Source of the DNA: Empedobacter tilapiae
Lineage (GTDB): Bacteria > Bacteroidota > Bacteroidia > Flavobacteriales > Weeksellaceae
Direction: 5' to 3'
Assembly (NCBI RefSeq): GCF_004785645.1
Contig: NZ_SRPE01000007.1
Coordinates: forward strand, 124,001 to 188,000
Length of the DNA: 64,000 bases
Part shown: one piece after another, positions 16,514 to 25,263 of the stretch
How the letters are laid out: each line of letters starts with the position of its first letter
Position numbering within the stretch: the first letter of the stretch is position 1
Position numbers and translations under genes: made by a program
Notes under the pieces: model-generated
Database searches by the model: none
Told to the model about the DNA's origin: nothing
The model's input: only the letters and a program-made list of their open reading frames with translations

Positions 16514-17430
16514 TTACGATACTTATCTTTTTTTGATTTTGCTCTAAAAACTAAAATAAATATCACGATAGATAAAACGGAGATTAAAATGGTATCCCAA
16601 TTTTTCTGAAAGAATTTTTTCAACGAACTTTCTTCATTACTATTAGATGATGAATTAGATTTTATTGATTTTGACTCCTCTATTCTTCTATCAATTAATT
16701 CGTTTGAAAATCCGTATTGTTTGGCTAATTCATAAACTTCTTTTGCTTCCTTCTCTCGTAATAATAAAAGAATATTACCATAATCAAATAACAATTGAGC
16801 CATTATTTCATCTTTTGGCTGAATAAAGGAACGTCTTTCATTCAATTGAAAATAAAGCTGATTTTTTAGACTATTCAAATCTTCTTTACTTAATGTTGAA
16901 ACTGGAAAATCTTCATTTCCAAAATCTCTATTAATCAAACTTTCACTTGATAATTGTAATTGTTTCAACTTAATTTTTAGAATATTTTGATGAATCCATT
17001 CTGATTTATTATGCGAATCTGGATTTAAAACCAAAGCTTTAGAAATCCATTTTAAAGCATTTTCATTATCACCAATCAGTTCGTAAGCAGTTCCAATATT
17101 AGAAGCAGTAGAATATCTGTTTGGATATTTTTTCTCGACTTCTAAATACAAGTCTATCGCTTGTTGATATTTTCCTTGCAAAATCAAAATCAAACCTTTA
17201 TCACTAAGTAAATCAGCATCAGGTTTTACAGCAAACAAACTATCAATTTTCTTTAAATCATTATCTAAATTCTCTGTATAAAACGTGTGTCCATGCGGAA
17301 TATTACCTTCTCTATCTTCATAAATATAAGAACCTATAGAAAGTATTTTACTCTCTCCATTTAAACAAGCTAAAGAAAATATAGAAGCAGTAATAGAAAT
17401 CAGAACAAATAGACTTTTTAAATATTTCAT
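16510..17430 (-). CDS. TPR protein with C-terminal membrane anchor
   Basis: 306 residues: a signal sequence or lipoprotein signal (MKYLKSLFVLISI, with Cys22 in SLACLNG), TPR-like helices from about 60 to 165 (two clear repeats, GKYQQAIDLYLEVEKKYPN and NENALKWISKALVLNPDS), a Ser/Asn-rich linker, and one hydrophobic helix near the end (DTILISVLSIVIFILV) followed by a basic tail. It should sit in the cell envelope with the repeats in the periplasm. Function unknown; TPRs suggest a protein-binding scaffold. It lies downstream of lpdA but behind a terminator, so it is probably transcribed separately. Confidence 0.75.
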   Translation of the reverse strand: MKYLKSLFVLISITASIFSLACLNGESKILSIGSYIYEDREGNIPHGHTFYTENLDNDLKKIDSLFAVKPDADLLSDKGLILILQGKYQQAIDLYLEVEKKYPNRYSTASNIGTAYELIGDNENALKWISKALVLNPDSHNKSEWIHQNILKIKLKQLQLSSESLINRDFGNEDFPVSTLSKEDLNSLKNQLYFQLNERRSFIQPKDEIMAQLLFDYGNILLLLREKEAKEVYELAKQYGFSNELIDRRIEESKSIKSNSSSNSNEESSLKKFFQKNWDTILISVLSIVIFILVFRAKSKKDKYRN

Positions 17431-17457
17431 TTTTTGGAATTAATGCTTAAAAATAAC

Positions 17458-17488
17458 AAAAAAAGCTGCTCTTACGAACAGCTTTTTA
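17458..17488 (-). terminator. lpdA terminator
   Basis: AAAAAGCTG and CAGCTTTTT pair around a 10-nt loop, 23-53 bp past the lpdA stop. On the minus strand the stem is followed by a T run. Confidence 0.75.
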
Positions 17489-17510
17489 GAATTTATCTTA
17501 AATCTATTGA

Positions 17511-18911
17511 TTAAGCGTGAATTGGACGATTGTCTGTAGCAGCTAAAGCAGCTTCTTTAATCGCCTCTGAGAATGTTGGGTGAGCATGAGATATTCTTGT
17601 TAAATCCTCTGCAGATGCACGGAATTCCATAGCTACAACTCCTTCTGCAATTAGATCAGCAGCACGAGCACCAATAATATGCATTCCTAAGATTTCGTCT
17701 GTGTTTTTATCTGCTAAGATTTTAGCAAAACCGTCTGTATCCATAGAAGCACGAGCACGTCCTAAAGCTTTGAAAGGGAAAGAACCTACTTTGTATTCTA
17801 CTCCTTCTTCTTTTAATTGCTCTTCAGTTTTACCAACTCCTGCAACTTCTGGCCAAGTATAAACAACACCAGGAATTAAATTATAGTTGATATGAGGTCT
17901 TTGACCTGCTAATTGCTCAGCAACTAAAACACCTTCTTCTTCTGCTTTGTGCGCTAACATTGCACCAGCAACAACGTCACCAATCGCGTAAATGTTAGAA
18001 ACATTAGTTTGTAAGTGATCGTTTGTTTTAATACGACCTCTTTCGTCTACCTCTACTCCTACGTTTTCTAAACCTAAAGATCCTGTGAAAGCACGACGAC
18101 CAACAGCTACTAAAGCGTAATCTCCGTTAATTTCAATTTCTTCTCCTTTTTTAGAAGTTGCTTTTAATGTTACATCGTTTCCGTTATTTACAACAGAAGT
18201 TACACCAGTTGAAGTATGGAATTTCATTCCTTGTTTTTTCAATACTTTTGTCAATTCTTTAGACAAAGCACCGTCCATTCCTGGAATAACGCGATCTGCA
18301 TATTCTACAACTGTAACTTGAGAACCTAAACGTAAGTAAACAGAACCTAATTCTAATCCGATAACACCACCACCGATAACGATTAAGTGTTTCGGAACTT
18401 CTGTTAAAGCTAAAGCTTCTGTAGAAGTGATGATACGAGTTTTATCTGTTGGCGCAAATGGTAATTCAGATGAAACTGATCCTGTTGCGATAATTGTATT
18501 TTTAGCTTCAATTTCTTGAGTAGAACCGTCTTTAGCCGTTACAACGATATGAGTTGCGTCTTTAAAAGCACCTGTTCCTTCTAAAACATCAATGTTATTT
18601 TTACTCATCAAGTATTTGATACCAGCTACGTTAGTATCTACAACACCTGCTTTTCGAGCAATCATTTGAGTGAAGTTTACTTTTGGAGCATCGATTTCGA
18701 TTCCGTGCTCTTTAAAGTGATTTACAGCATCGTAATAGTGGTGAGAAGAATCTAATAAAGCTTTTGATGGAATACATCCTACATTAAGACATGTACCTCC
18801 TAAACTTTCTTTCTCAATAATTGCTGTTTTAAATCCTAATTGCGCTGCGCGAATAGCTGCAACATATCCTCCAGGTCCAGCACCAATTACGGCTACATCA
18901 TAAGAACTCAT
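17511..18911 (-). CDS. lpdA: Dihydrolipoyl dehydrogenase
   Basis: The E3 flavoprotein of the pyruvate, 2-oxoglutarate or branched-chain 2-oxoacid dehydrogenase complexes; it reoxidises dihydrolipoyl groups with NAD+. 466 residues, standard length. FAD-binding IGAGPGGYVAA (9-19), redox disulfide Cys41/Cys46 in GGTCLNVGCIPSK, NAD-binding IGGGVIGLELGS, and the C-terminal catalytic HAHPTFSE with its His-Glu pair. No other complex subunits are nearby, so the gene stands alone. A TATATTTG box lies 44-51 nt before the start. Confidence 0.95.
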   Translation of the reverse strand: MSSYDVAVIGAGPGGYVAAIRAAQLGFKTAIIEKESLGGTCLNVGCIPSKALLDSSHHYYDAVNHFKEHGIEIDAPKVNFTQMIARKAGVVDTNVAGIKYLMSKNNIDVLEGTGAFKDATHIVVTAKDGSTQEIEAKNTIIATGSVSSELPFAPTDKTRIITSTEALALTEVPKHLIVIGGGVIGLELGSVYLRLGSQVTVVEYADRVIPGMDGALSKELTKVLKKQGMKFHTSTGVTSVVNNGNDVTLKATSKKGEEIEINGDYALVAVGRRAFTGSLGLENVGVEVDERGRIKTNDHLQTNVSNIYAIGDVVAGAMLAHKAEEEGVLVAEQLAGQRPHINYNLIPGVVYTWPEVAGVGKTEEQLKEEGVEYKVGSFPFKALGRARASMDTDGFAKILADKNTDEILGMHIIGARAADLIAEGVVAMEFRASAEDLTRISHAHPTFSEAIKEAALAATDNRPIHA

Positions 18912-18954
18912 ATAGTTTTATTTTGATTTATTATTATAATTAATTTAAACTCTA

Positions 18955-18962
18955 CAAATATA
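18955..18962 (-). promoter_or_regulatory. lpdA -7 element
   Basis: TATATTTG on the minus strand matches TAnnTTTG and implies a leader of about 38 nt. No TTG at the proper -33 distance. Confidence 0.5.
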
Positions 18963-19031
18963 ACCAATATTGAGTAGATTTTCGTTATAAAATTGTAATG
19001 AATTTTGTTAGGAAATTGAAAACTTTTCAAC

Positions 19032-19139
19032 CTATTTCAACTTATCCGATTGAATATATTTTAGGATTTCATCTTCTGTACACAATTCATAATCTGGAGA
19101 AATTCCTTTTAGGTATATACTAATAAGTATCTCGAAGTT
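19032..19139 (-). pseudogene. Remnant of a protein C-terminus
   Basis: A minus-strand frame reading FEILISIYLKGISPDYEL, then CTEDEILKYIQ and a TAG stop at 19032, looks like the end of a real protein. No start codon precedes it, and the DUF4062 gene stop lies immediately upstream at 19168. It may be the tail of a gene destroyed when the DUF4062 gene arrived. I do not recognise the family. Confidence 0.3.
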
Positions 19140-19167
19140 ATAAATTAAAATATATTATTTAAAAAAA

Positions 19168-20313
19168 TCAGTTTGTGAATAAAAAATCTATTTGATTATT
19201 TAAATTATCTTTAAATATTTCTATAGATTTTTCACTTTGAATATAAGGTTTTACTTTTTGATAAAACATATTATTCAAAGTAACTAAATTACAATATTCT
19301 AAAGTAAATGGTATTTCATTATTTTCTAGAAATAAATTAAACATTGATATCTTTTCAAGGTTAAATTTTTTAATAAACAAAGCTCTTTCATTTCTAGATT
19401 TAAAATTTTGGAAATCTATTTCTTCTATTAAAATATTTTCATACATGAAATTTGTAATCAAATTGATTTGACTTTCTGTTAATTCAAAACCAACATCAAT
19501 ATCTGAGTTAACTGTTATTTTTGCAATAAGAAAATCATAGAGTTGTTCACAAAAAAAATCCGAAATTATTGTGAATTGTTCTTCTATAACCTCTTCATAC
19601 TCTTGATTATCTTTACCAAGTATTTTTTCTCCTACACTTGTTAACATTGTATTCATTCGTAATGTAACATTGTTCAGTTCTTCAACACTATTAAGAACTT
19701 TTAATACTTCTTTTTGCTTTTGAAGTCCATCAAGATATAAATAAAATAATCCTGCAAATTGACTTTGTAAATAATTTTCAATTTGTTCAATTTTCTCAAA
19801 TGATTTTATTGGTTTAGTGATTAATAAATCAATAAACTTAAATACATTAACTGAGTCAACATGAGCAAATTTGAATTCGGCTGATTTTTTATCATTTTTA
19901 TTTTCATAATCTTTCATGTTTTCAAAAAAATCTTGATTTTCTTTAAACGTTCTATATTCTGATAAAACATTTTTTTCTATAAAAATGAATAAAGGAATAT
20001 TCTTTTCTAATGCAGTTTCGAATTCCTTTCTAGTTACTGAAATATAATCCTGCTCATACTTTTTAATATCATCTTTTAAACTTCCATTAGTAGCAGAAGA
20101 ACCATATCTTCCTCCTACAATTAAAATCATTACATGACATAATTTTACTTCGTTATAAGCAGAAATGTCTATTGGCTTATCAAATTCATATGTGACTTTA
20201 TCACTCTCAAATAAAACAGACTCAAATCCATAATTATCAATAAAATGTTCTAATCTTTCCCTTACATGTTTTAAATCATAATAAGTAGAGCTAACAAATA
20301 TTCTAGGTTTCAT
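19168..20313 (-). CDS. DUF4062-domain protein, possible conflict or defence function
   Basis: 381 residues from ATG 20313 (MKPRIFVSSTYYDL). A longer reading from 20358 would run into the fabH terminator and is rejected. The N-terminal about 95 residues are a DUF4062 domain: RIFVSSTYYDLKHVRE, then CHVMILIVGGRYGS and VTRKEFETALEKNIPLFIFI. This TIR/TOPRIM-like flavodoxin fold is frequent at the N-terminus of NACHT/STAND and other predicted immunity proteins. Here the rest (about 170-381) is alpha-helical with no NTPase motif, so it is an orphan version. It sits between housekeeping genes lpdA and fabH, beside a gene remnant, which suggests recent insertion. Confidence 0.78.
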   Translation of the reverse strand: MKPRIFVSSTYYDLKHVRERLEHFIDNYGFESVLFESDKVTYEFDKPIDISAYNEVKLCHVMILIVGGRYGSSATNGSLKDDIKKYEQDYISVTRKEFETALEKNIPLFIFIEKNVLSEYRTFKENQDFFENMKDYENKNDKKSAEFKFAHVDSVNVFKFIDLLITKPIKSFEKIEQIENYLQSQFAGLFYLYLDGLQKQKEVLKVLNSVEELNNVTLRMNTMLTSVGEKILGKDNQEYEEVIEEQFTIISDFFCEQLYDFLIAKITVNSDIDVGFELTESQINLITNFMYENILIEEIDFQNFKSRNERALFIKKFNLEKISMFNLFLENNEIPFTLEYCNLVTLNNMFYQKVKPYIQSEKSIEIFKDNLNNQIDFLFTN

Positions 20314-20357
20314 TATTTTTATTTCTTTCAAAATAATACAACATACTAATATAACCA

Positions 20358-20387
20358 AAAACCCTTCACTTTTCAGTGAAGGGTTTT
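20358..20387 (-). terminator. fabH terminator
   Basis: A 13-bp perfect stem (AAAACCCTTCACT, loop TTTC). It ends the leftward fabH transcript and isolates it from the DUF4062 gene. Confidence 0.8.
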
Positions 20388-20426
20388 CTATATTTTAAAT
20401 TCGAAAATCTAATTTCTGACTTATGT

Positions 20427-21440
20427 TTACCAGTTCATCAAAACAGAACCCCATGTAAATCCAGCTCCAAAAGCAGTCATCATTACTAAGTCACCTTTTT
20501 TGATTTTACCTTCTTTTTTTGCTTCACTCAACGCGATCGGAATAGAGGCTGCTGTTGTATTTCCATAACGCATAATGTTGTTGTAGACTTTCTCATCTGG
20601 TAATCCCAATTGTTTTTGTACAAACTGAGAAATACGTAAGTTCGCTTGATGTGGAATGAATAAATCTAAATCTTCTGGCTTTTTATTCGCAGCCGATAAA
20701 GCTTCGATAATTGATTCAGGAAAACGAGTTACCGCATGTTTGAAAACATAGTTCCCATTCATATATGGATAAATTTCTTTTTTAGTTAAAGTGTTTCCTT
20801 CTTTCAATAATTCGTCTGACCAACCTGTTTTTGTTCCTGGGAAAGTAACTGCTAATTCTTCAGCAAATTCTCCTTCAGAATGTAAATTAGTTGATAAAAT
20901 TCCACGTCCTTCTTCTTCCGATGCCGAAACAATTACCGCTCCTGCTCCATCTCCAAAAATTACTGAAACACCACGACCTTCATCCGACATATCTAATCCG
21001 AATGAGTGAACTTCTGCTCCAATCACCAAAATATTTTTGTAAACACCAGCCTTGATAAAAGCATCAGCCGTTGATAATGCATACACAAAACCAGAACATT
21101 GGTTACGAATATCCATTGCGCCAATAGTGCGACAACCTAACTCTTTTTGTACCAACACACCGTTTCCAGGGAAATAATAATCTGGAGATAAAGTAGCAAA
21201 TAAGATAAAATCGATATCTTGAGTCGTGATTCCTGCATCTTCTAACGCATTTTTAGCCGCAATAACACCCAAATCTGTAGACGAAATCTTAGAACCTGGC
21301 TCGATATGTCTTCTTTCGACAATCCCTGTTCGTTCCTGAATCCATTCGTCATTGGTGTCCATCACCTCAGCTAAATCAAAGTTTGTAACAACTCTTTCGG
21401 GAACATAATGCCCAACACCTGTAATAATAGAGTGTATCAT
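20427..21440 (-). CDS. fabH: Beta-ketoacyl-ACP synthase III
   Basis: Starts fatty-acid elongation by condensing an acyl-CoA with malonyl-ACP. 337 residues. The catalytic Cys115 is in RNQCSGFVYAL, His in FIPHQANLRI and Asn in RYGNTTAAS, the complete FabH triad. Related KAS III enzymes start other pathways, but the N-terminus (ITGVGHYVPERVVTN, NDEWIQERTGI) is typical FabH. It stands alone here and not in a plsX-fabH cluster, so it may be one of two copies in the genome, as in many Flavobacteriia. A TATCTTTG box lies 29-36 nt before the ATG. Confidence 0.93.
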   Translation of the reverse strand: MIHSIITGVGHYVPERVVTNFDLAEVMDTNDEWIQERTGIVERRHIEPGSKISSTDLGVIAAKNALEDAGITTQDIDFILFATLSPDYYFPGNGVLVQKELGCRTIGAMDIRNQCSGFVYALSTADAFIKAGVYKNILVIGAEVHSFGLDMSDEGRGVSVIFGDGAGAVIVSASEEEGRGILSTNLHSEGEFAEELAVTFPGTKTGWSDELLKEGNTLTKKEIYPYMNGNYVFKHAVTRFPESIIEALSAANKKPEDLDLFIPHQANLRISQFVQKQLGLPDEKVYNNIMRYGNTTAASIPIALSEAKKEGKIKKGDLVMMTAFGAGFTWGSVLMNW

Positions 21441-21468
21441 GTGATTATGGTTTACTTTTCAATTGAAG

Positions 21469-21476
21469 CAAAGATA
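21469..21476 (-). promoter_or_regulatory. fabH -7 element
   Basis: TATCTTTG on the minus strand. A TTTG lies 24 nt further upstream, slightly beyond the usual spacing. Confidence 0.5.
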
Positions 21477-21524
21477 TTAAATGATAAGCATTCTTTAAAA
21501 CAAATGCGTCTTTTTGACAATAAA

Positions 21525-22400
21525 TTATTTAGAAAATCTTGTTTTTAATATTCCGTTCATAATGATAGAAAGTACCATTACCCCTGTAGCAATGTAAAAT
21601 ATAGGATTCATATGTTCTGAATCTCCAAAAATAAGGCTTGCCAAAATGATGCCATAAACTGGTTCTAAATTTACGTTCAGCATCAACGTAAAAGCACTTA
21701 CATGTTTCAGTAAATCAACTGATTCTATTTGTGCAAATGCTGTAAAAATTACACCAAGCAAAGTCAACCATCCTAAGTTTGACCAACTTATATTTACAAC
21801 TTCGGAAATAGCTTCTGGTTGAAAAAGAATCATCACCACAGAAAGTGTGATCACACCACCAATCATTTCGTATAAAGTAACTTTAGTTGGTTTGATTGAT
21901 TTTGGTAATCTCGAATTAAGAACTGCAAACAATGCGGAAAGAAAACTACATAGAATACCGATGATAATTCCTAATTTATAATCTTCTGGCGATGCATTAA
22001 AAATAACAGCTACACAAGCAGAAACGATTATGGCAAGAATAATTTCGAGTAGATTAATTCTCCGCTTAAAGAAAATAGGTTCTAAAATCGCACTAAAAAG
22101 AGCACCCATCGATAATGTACTCAACGCAATTGAGATATTAGAAAGTTTAATCGACAAATAAAATGTAAACCAATGTATTCCGACTATTCCACCGATAGCA
22201 AGTAATCTCAATAATTCGTTTTTGGTCACTTTGAAATCCATTTTTCTGAATTTCATATAGATAAAAACAGCAATTGCCCCAATAAGAACACGATACCAAA
22301 CCATTGGCAACGCACTCATTGTGACTAATTTTCCGAAAACTCCTGTAAATCCCCAAAGAAGTACGAGAAACTGCAACCGAAGTTGAACTTTTGAAATCAT
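21525..22400 (-). CDS. EamA/DMT-family transporter
   Basis: 291 residues with ten hydrophobic helices in two homologous EamA halves (about 5-135 and 145-285); the drug/metabolite transporter superfamily exports amino acids or other metabolites. The start ATG at 22400 (MISKVQLRLQF) is preferred because a TTG six codons upstream lies inside the TACTTTTG promoter box and would not be transcribed. Divergent from terC. The substrate cannot be told from sequence. Confidence 0.85.
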   Translation of the reverse strand: MISKVQLRLQFLVLLWGFTGVFGKLVTMSALPMVWYRVLIGAIAVFIYMKFRKMDFKVTKNELLRLLAIGGIVGIHWFTFYLSIKLSNISIALSTLSMGALFSAILEPIFFKRRINLLEIILAIIVSACVAVIFNASPEDYKLGIIIGILCSFLSALFAVLNSRLPKSIKPTKVTLYEMIGGVITLSVVMILFQPEAISEVVNISWSNLGWLTLLGVIFTAFAQIESVDLLKHVSAFTLMLNVNLEPVYGIILASLIFGDSEHMNPIFYIATGVMVLSIIMNGILKTRFSK

Positions 22401-22415
22401 TCTAACCCTTTTTCG

Positions 22416-22423
22416 CAAAAGTA
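22416..22423 (-). promoter_or_regulatory. -7 element deciding the EamA start
   Basis: TACTTTTG on the minus strand puts the transcript start near 22410, so the mRNA begins about 10 nt before ATG 22400 and excludes the upstream TTG. Confidence 0.5.
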
Positions 22424-22574
22424 GAGTTTAATTCTAGATTAAAATAAGGTTTCAAACGATTTATTCCTAAAAAATAAAAGTTAGAATAGATCAATATTAA
22501 ATTAATATTAAATAATTATTTCATTAAGTTTAAATATACTACTTCGTTGTATTTTCGAACTTCAAAATTTATCG

Positions 22575-23381
22575 ATGGATTTTAGTATTTTTTTACAAGC
22601 AGATGCATTAATAGCATTATTTACATTAACAATGTTAGAAATCGTTTTAGGGATTGATAATATTGTTTTTATCTCTATTTTATCAGGTAAATTACCTGCA
22701 CATCAACAAAAGAAAGCGCAACAACTTGGTTTATTTTTAGCTATGTTTACACGTGTTCTTTTACTATTCTCTTTAAGTTGGGTAATGAGTTTAACCACTC
22801 CTTTATTCAATATCGGCGATTGGATAGGAATAACATCTACAGATTGGCTTGAAAAGCTAGCTATTTCTGGTAGAGATTTAATTCTATTAATTGGAGGTTT
22901 ATTCTTAATTTATAAATCTACAGTAGAAATTCATCATAAAATTGAAGGTGTTGAAGAAAGCGAAGGGAAAATTAAAGTACATTCTTTTGCTGGAACTATC
23001 ATTCAAATCTTAATTTTAGATATTGTTTTCTCTTTAGACTCTGTTATTACAGCAGTTGGAATGGCAGAACATATTGAAGTAATGATTGCTGCAGTAATTA
23101 TTGCTGTTGCGGTTATGATGCTTTCTGCAAGTGCCGTTTCTAAATTTGTTAATGATCATCCGACAGTTAAAATGTTAGCTTTATCATTCTTATTACTAAT
23201 TGGTGTCTCGTTATTAGCTGAAGGTTTCGACCAACATATCTCTAAAGGTTATATTTATTTTGCTATGGGATTCTCTGTTTTAGTTGAATTTTTAAACTTA
23301 AAAATGAAAAAGAAACATTCAAATCCTGGAGTAATTCGAAATATGGTTGGAGACGCAGAACAACAAAACAAAAATTTATAA
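22575..23381 (+). CDS. TerC-family membrane protein
   Basis: 268 residues with about seven transmembrane helices. The TerC signature LEIVLGIDNIVFISIL appears near residue 22 and a second acidic motif, ILDIVFSLDSVITAVG, near 150; the buried Asp residues are thought to bind metal. Members export Mn2+ during manganese excess (Alx, MeeF/MeeY type) and some load Mn onto secreted proteins. Named for tellurite resistance but no ter genes are present, so Mn2+ handling is the better guess. No yybP-ykoY-like leader is visible in the 110 bp upstream. Confidence 0.88.
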   Translation: MDFSIFLQADALIALFTLTMLEIVLGIDNIVFISILSGKLPAHQQKKAQQLGLFLAMFTRVLLLFSLSWVMSLTTPLFNIGDWIGITSTDWLEKLAISGRDLILLIGGLFLIYKSTVEIHHKIEGVEESEGKIKVHSFAGTIIQILILDIVFSLDSVITAVGMAEHIEVMIAAVIIAVAVMMLSASAVSKFVNDHPTVKMLALSFLLLIGVSLLAEGFDQHISKGYIYFAMGFSVLVEFLNLKMKKKHSNPGVIRNMVGDAEQQNKNL

Positions 23382-23389
23382 CTAATTTT

Positions 23390-23418
23390 AAGGTCTCTAA
23401 TTTGAGACCTTTTTTTAT
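23390..23418 (+). terminator. terC terminator
   Basis: AAGGTCTC and GAGACCTT stem, 6-nt loop, then a T7 run, between terC and the HAD gene. Confidence 0.8.
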
Positions 23419-23430
23419 TCAAAAAAATCC

Positions 23431-24246
23431 ATGCAAAATATAAAATTAATCGTTACAGATATGGACGGAACATTGTTGCGTTCTGACAACTCTTTAAGTC
23501 CTGAATTTAATAAAATCTACAAAAAATTAAAAGAAAACAATATCATATTTGTACCTGCAAGTGGTCGTCAATATTATAGTATTGTTAATTATTTTGAAGA
23601 TATAAAAGATGATTTAGCTGTTATAGCTGAAAATGGTACTTATGTTACCTATAAAGGAAAAGAAGTTTTTGTAGATAACTTAAATTGGTTTATTGTAAAG
23701 GAAATAATCCGAGAAGTTAGAAAAATAGAGGGTGCTAATATAGTTTTAGCAACTAAAAACACAGCCTATGTAGAATCTAGAGACGAAACGTTTTTAGAGT
23801 ATTTTAAAAATTATTATAATAAGAACGTTTGGGTTGAGGATTTAACAAAAATAGAGAATGAGCAATTTATTAAGATTGCTATTAATCATACTAAAGGAAC
23901 AGAAAAAAATGTCTATCCAAAATTAGTTGATTTTGAAAAAAATGGATTAAAAGTTGTTGTTTCTGGAGAAGTCTGGTTGGATGTAATGAATAAAAACACA
24001 AACAAAGGTGTTGCATTACAAGCATTGATAAATAAGTTAAATATTTCACCTGAAGAAATCATTGTTTTTGGGGATTTTATGAATGATTTAGAGATGCTAA
24101 ATTTGGCTAAATATAGTTTTGCAATGAAAAATGCGCACCCAGATATAATAAAAACAGCCAATTTTATAGCTCCATCAAATAACGAAGATGGTGTAATTCA
24201 AATTATTAAACAATATTTACAACAATTAGAGGTTGTAAACACTTAA
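23431..24246 (+). CDS. Cof-type HAD-IIB phosphatase
   Basis: 271-residue cytoplasmic phosphatase. Motif I VTDMDGTLL (Asp nucleophile at about residue 9), motif II VPASGR, motif III Lys in the KNTNKGVALQAL segment, motif IV VFGDFMNDLEML. The large IIB cap domain lies between about 85 and 190. Such Cof/YbiV-like enzymes dephosphorylate sugar phosphates, FMN or PLP; the substrate is unknown. It follows the terC terminator by 12 bp, so its promoter is unclear and read-through from terC may supply expression. Confidence 0.88.
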   Translation: MQNIKLIVTDMDGTLLRSDNSLSPEFNKIYKKLKENNIIFVPASGRQYYSIVNYFEDIKDDLAVIAENGTYVTYKGKEVFVDNLNWFIVKEIIREVRKIEGANIVLATKNTAYVESRDETFLEYFKNYYNKNVWVEDLTKIENEQFIKIAINHTKGTEKNVYPKLVDFEKNGLKVVVSGEVWLDVMNKNTNKGVALQALINKLNISPEEIIVFGDFMNDLEMLNLAKYSFAMKNAHPDIIKTANFIAPSNNEDGVIQIIKQYLQQLEVVNT

Positions 24247-24326
24247 TAATCTTACAAATAAGACAATTAAATTAACAGATAAATAAAATAAAAATTACTA
24301 ATTTCGCAAAAAAACCTAAATACCCA

Positions 24327-25220
24327 ATGTTCATAATCAACAAACACCTAAAAAATATATTTGTTTTTGGTTCTTTATTTTTCGTTTTTTCTTGTAAAAA
24401 TGAAAATAAACCAATTCAAAACCTAAGTAAAATAACAGAACCTAAAGAAATTCTGCAAGATGATATTGATACTATTTATACAGTAAAAATAGACTCTACA
24501 AAATTGGAACAAGAACAAGATACTATTACAAAAGTTGAGAAACAAAATCCTATTGATTCTACAAAACAATATGTATATCTAACTTTTGATGATGGTCCAT
24601 ATAAAGGGAGTAAAAACATCAATAAAATTTTAACGGAAGAAAACGTAAAAGGAACTGTTTTTTTAGTTGGATTTAATGCTTTTACAAAAGATTTGAAACA
24701 AAATGTAGAAGATTATAAATCTAATCCTAACGTAGAAATTGCGAACCATACATTTTCTCATGCTCGCAATAAATACAAAGCATTTTATAGTTTACCAGAA
24801 AATGTCTATGAAGATATTCGCAAGAATGAAGTTGTTTTGGATATACATTCTCGATGGGTTCGCTTACCTGCACGTAATACTTGGCGTTTAAATAAACGTA
24901 AAAAAGATGATCCTGTAAAGAATGCTATTCCTGCAGCAGATTTAATAGCAAAAAATCAATACTATATTTATGGTTGGGATTATGAATGGAATAGAAATAA
25001 AAATGGATTAACAGCACCTGAAAATATCTACGATGGAATTGTTCGTCACTTGGATCAAAATAGAACTTTTGAAAAAAATCATTTGGTAATTTTGATGCAT
25101 GATGATATGTTTAATTCTGATGTAAATGCTGAAAAACTAAGACAGTTGATTATCTTACTGAAAAAGAATCCAAAAATTGTTATAGAAGGTATTTCTAGTT
25201 ATCCAATTAGAATTAGTTAA
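24327..25220 (+). CDS. Polysaccharide deacetylase-family lipoprotein
   Basis: 297 residues. The lipoprotein signal ends at FVFSCKNEN (Cys at about 23), so it should be anchored in the periplasm or outer membrane. A Glu/Asp/Lys-rich linker precedes a NodB homology domain from about 88: YLTFDDGP (catalytic and metal Asp), NHTFSH (metal HxxxH), a RLPARNTWR segment where MT3 RxPY normally lies, and MHDDM near the end. RLPARN differs from the usual RPPYG, so activity and substrate (peptidoglycan, chitooligosaccharide or other acetylated glycan) are uncertain. Confidence 0.82.
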   Translation: MFIINKHLKNIFVFGSLFFVFSCKNENKPIQNLSKITEPKEILQDDIDTIYTVKIDSTKLEQEQDTITKVEKQNPIDSTKQYVYLTFDDGPYKGSKNINKILTEENVKGTVFLVGFNAFTKDLKQNVEDYKSNPNVEIANHTFSHARNKYKAFYSLPENVYEDIRKNEVVLDIHSRWVRLPARNTWRLNKRKKDDPVKNAIPAADLIAKNQYYIYGWDYEWNRNKNGLTAPENIYDGIVRHLDQNRTFEKNHLVILMHDDMFNSDVNAEKLRQLIILLKKNPKIVIEGISSYPIRIS

Positions 25221-25224
25221 ATAT

Positions 25225-25258
25225 AAAAGCCTCTAAAAAAGAGGCTTTTTTTTATTTT
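25225..25258. terminator. Bidirectional terminator
   Basis: AAAAGCCTCT and AGAGGCTTTT stem between the convergent deacetylase and tyrS genes, T-rich on both strands. Confidence 0.85.
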
Positions 25259-25263
25259 TTAAA

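Noticed and set aside
20314-20358. Extended start for the DUF4062 protein
   Set aside because: The extension overlaps the fabH terminator and lies before the conserved domain start MKPRIFVSS.
22419-22574. Search for a yybP-ykoY manganese riboswitch before terC
   Set aside because: Only AT-rich sequence with no GC-rich paired regions or terminator hairpin.
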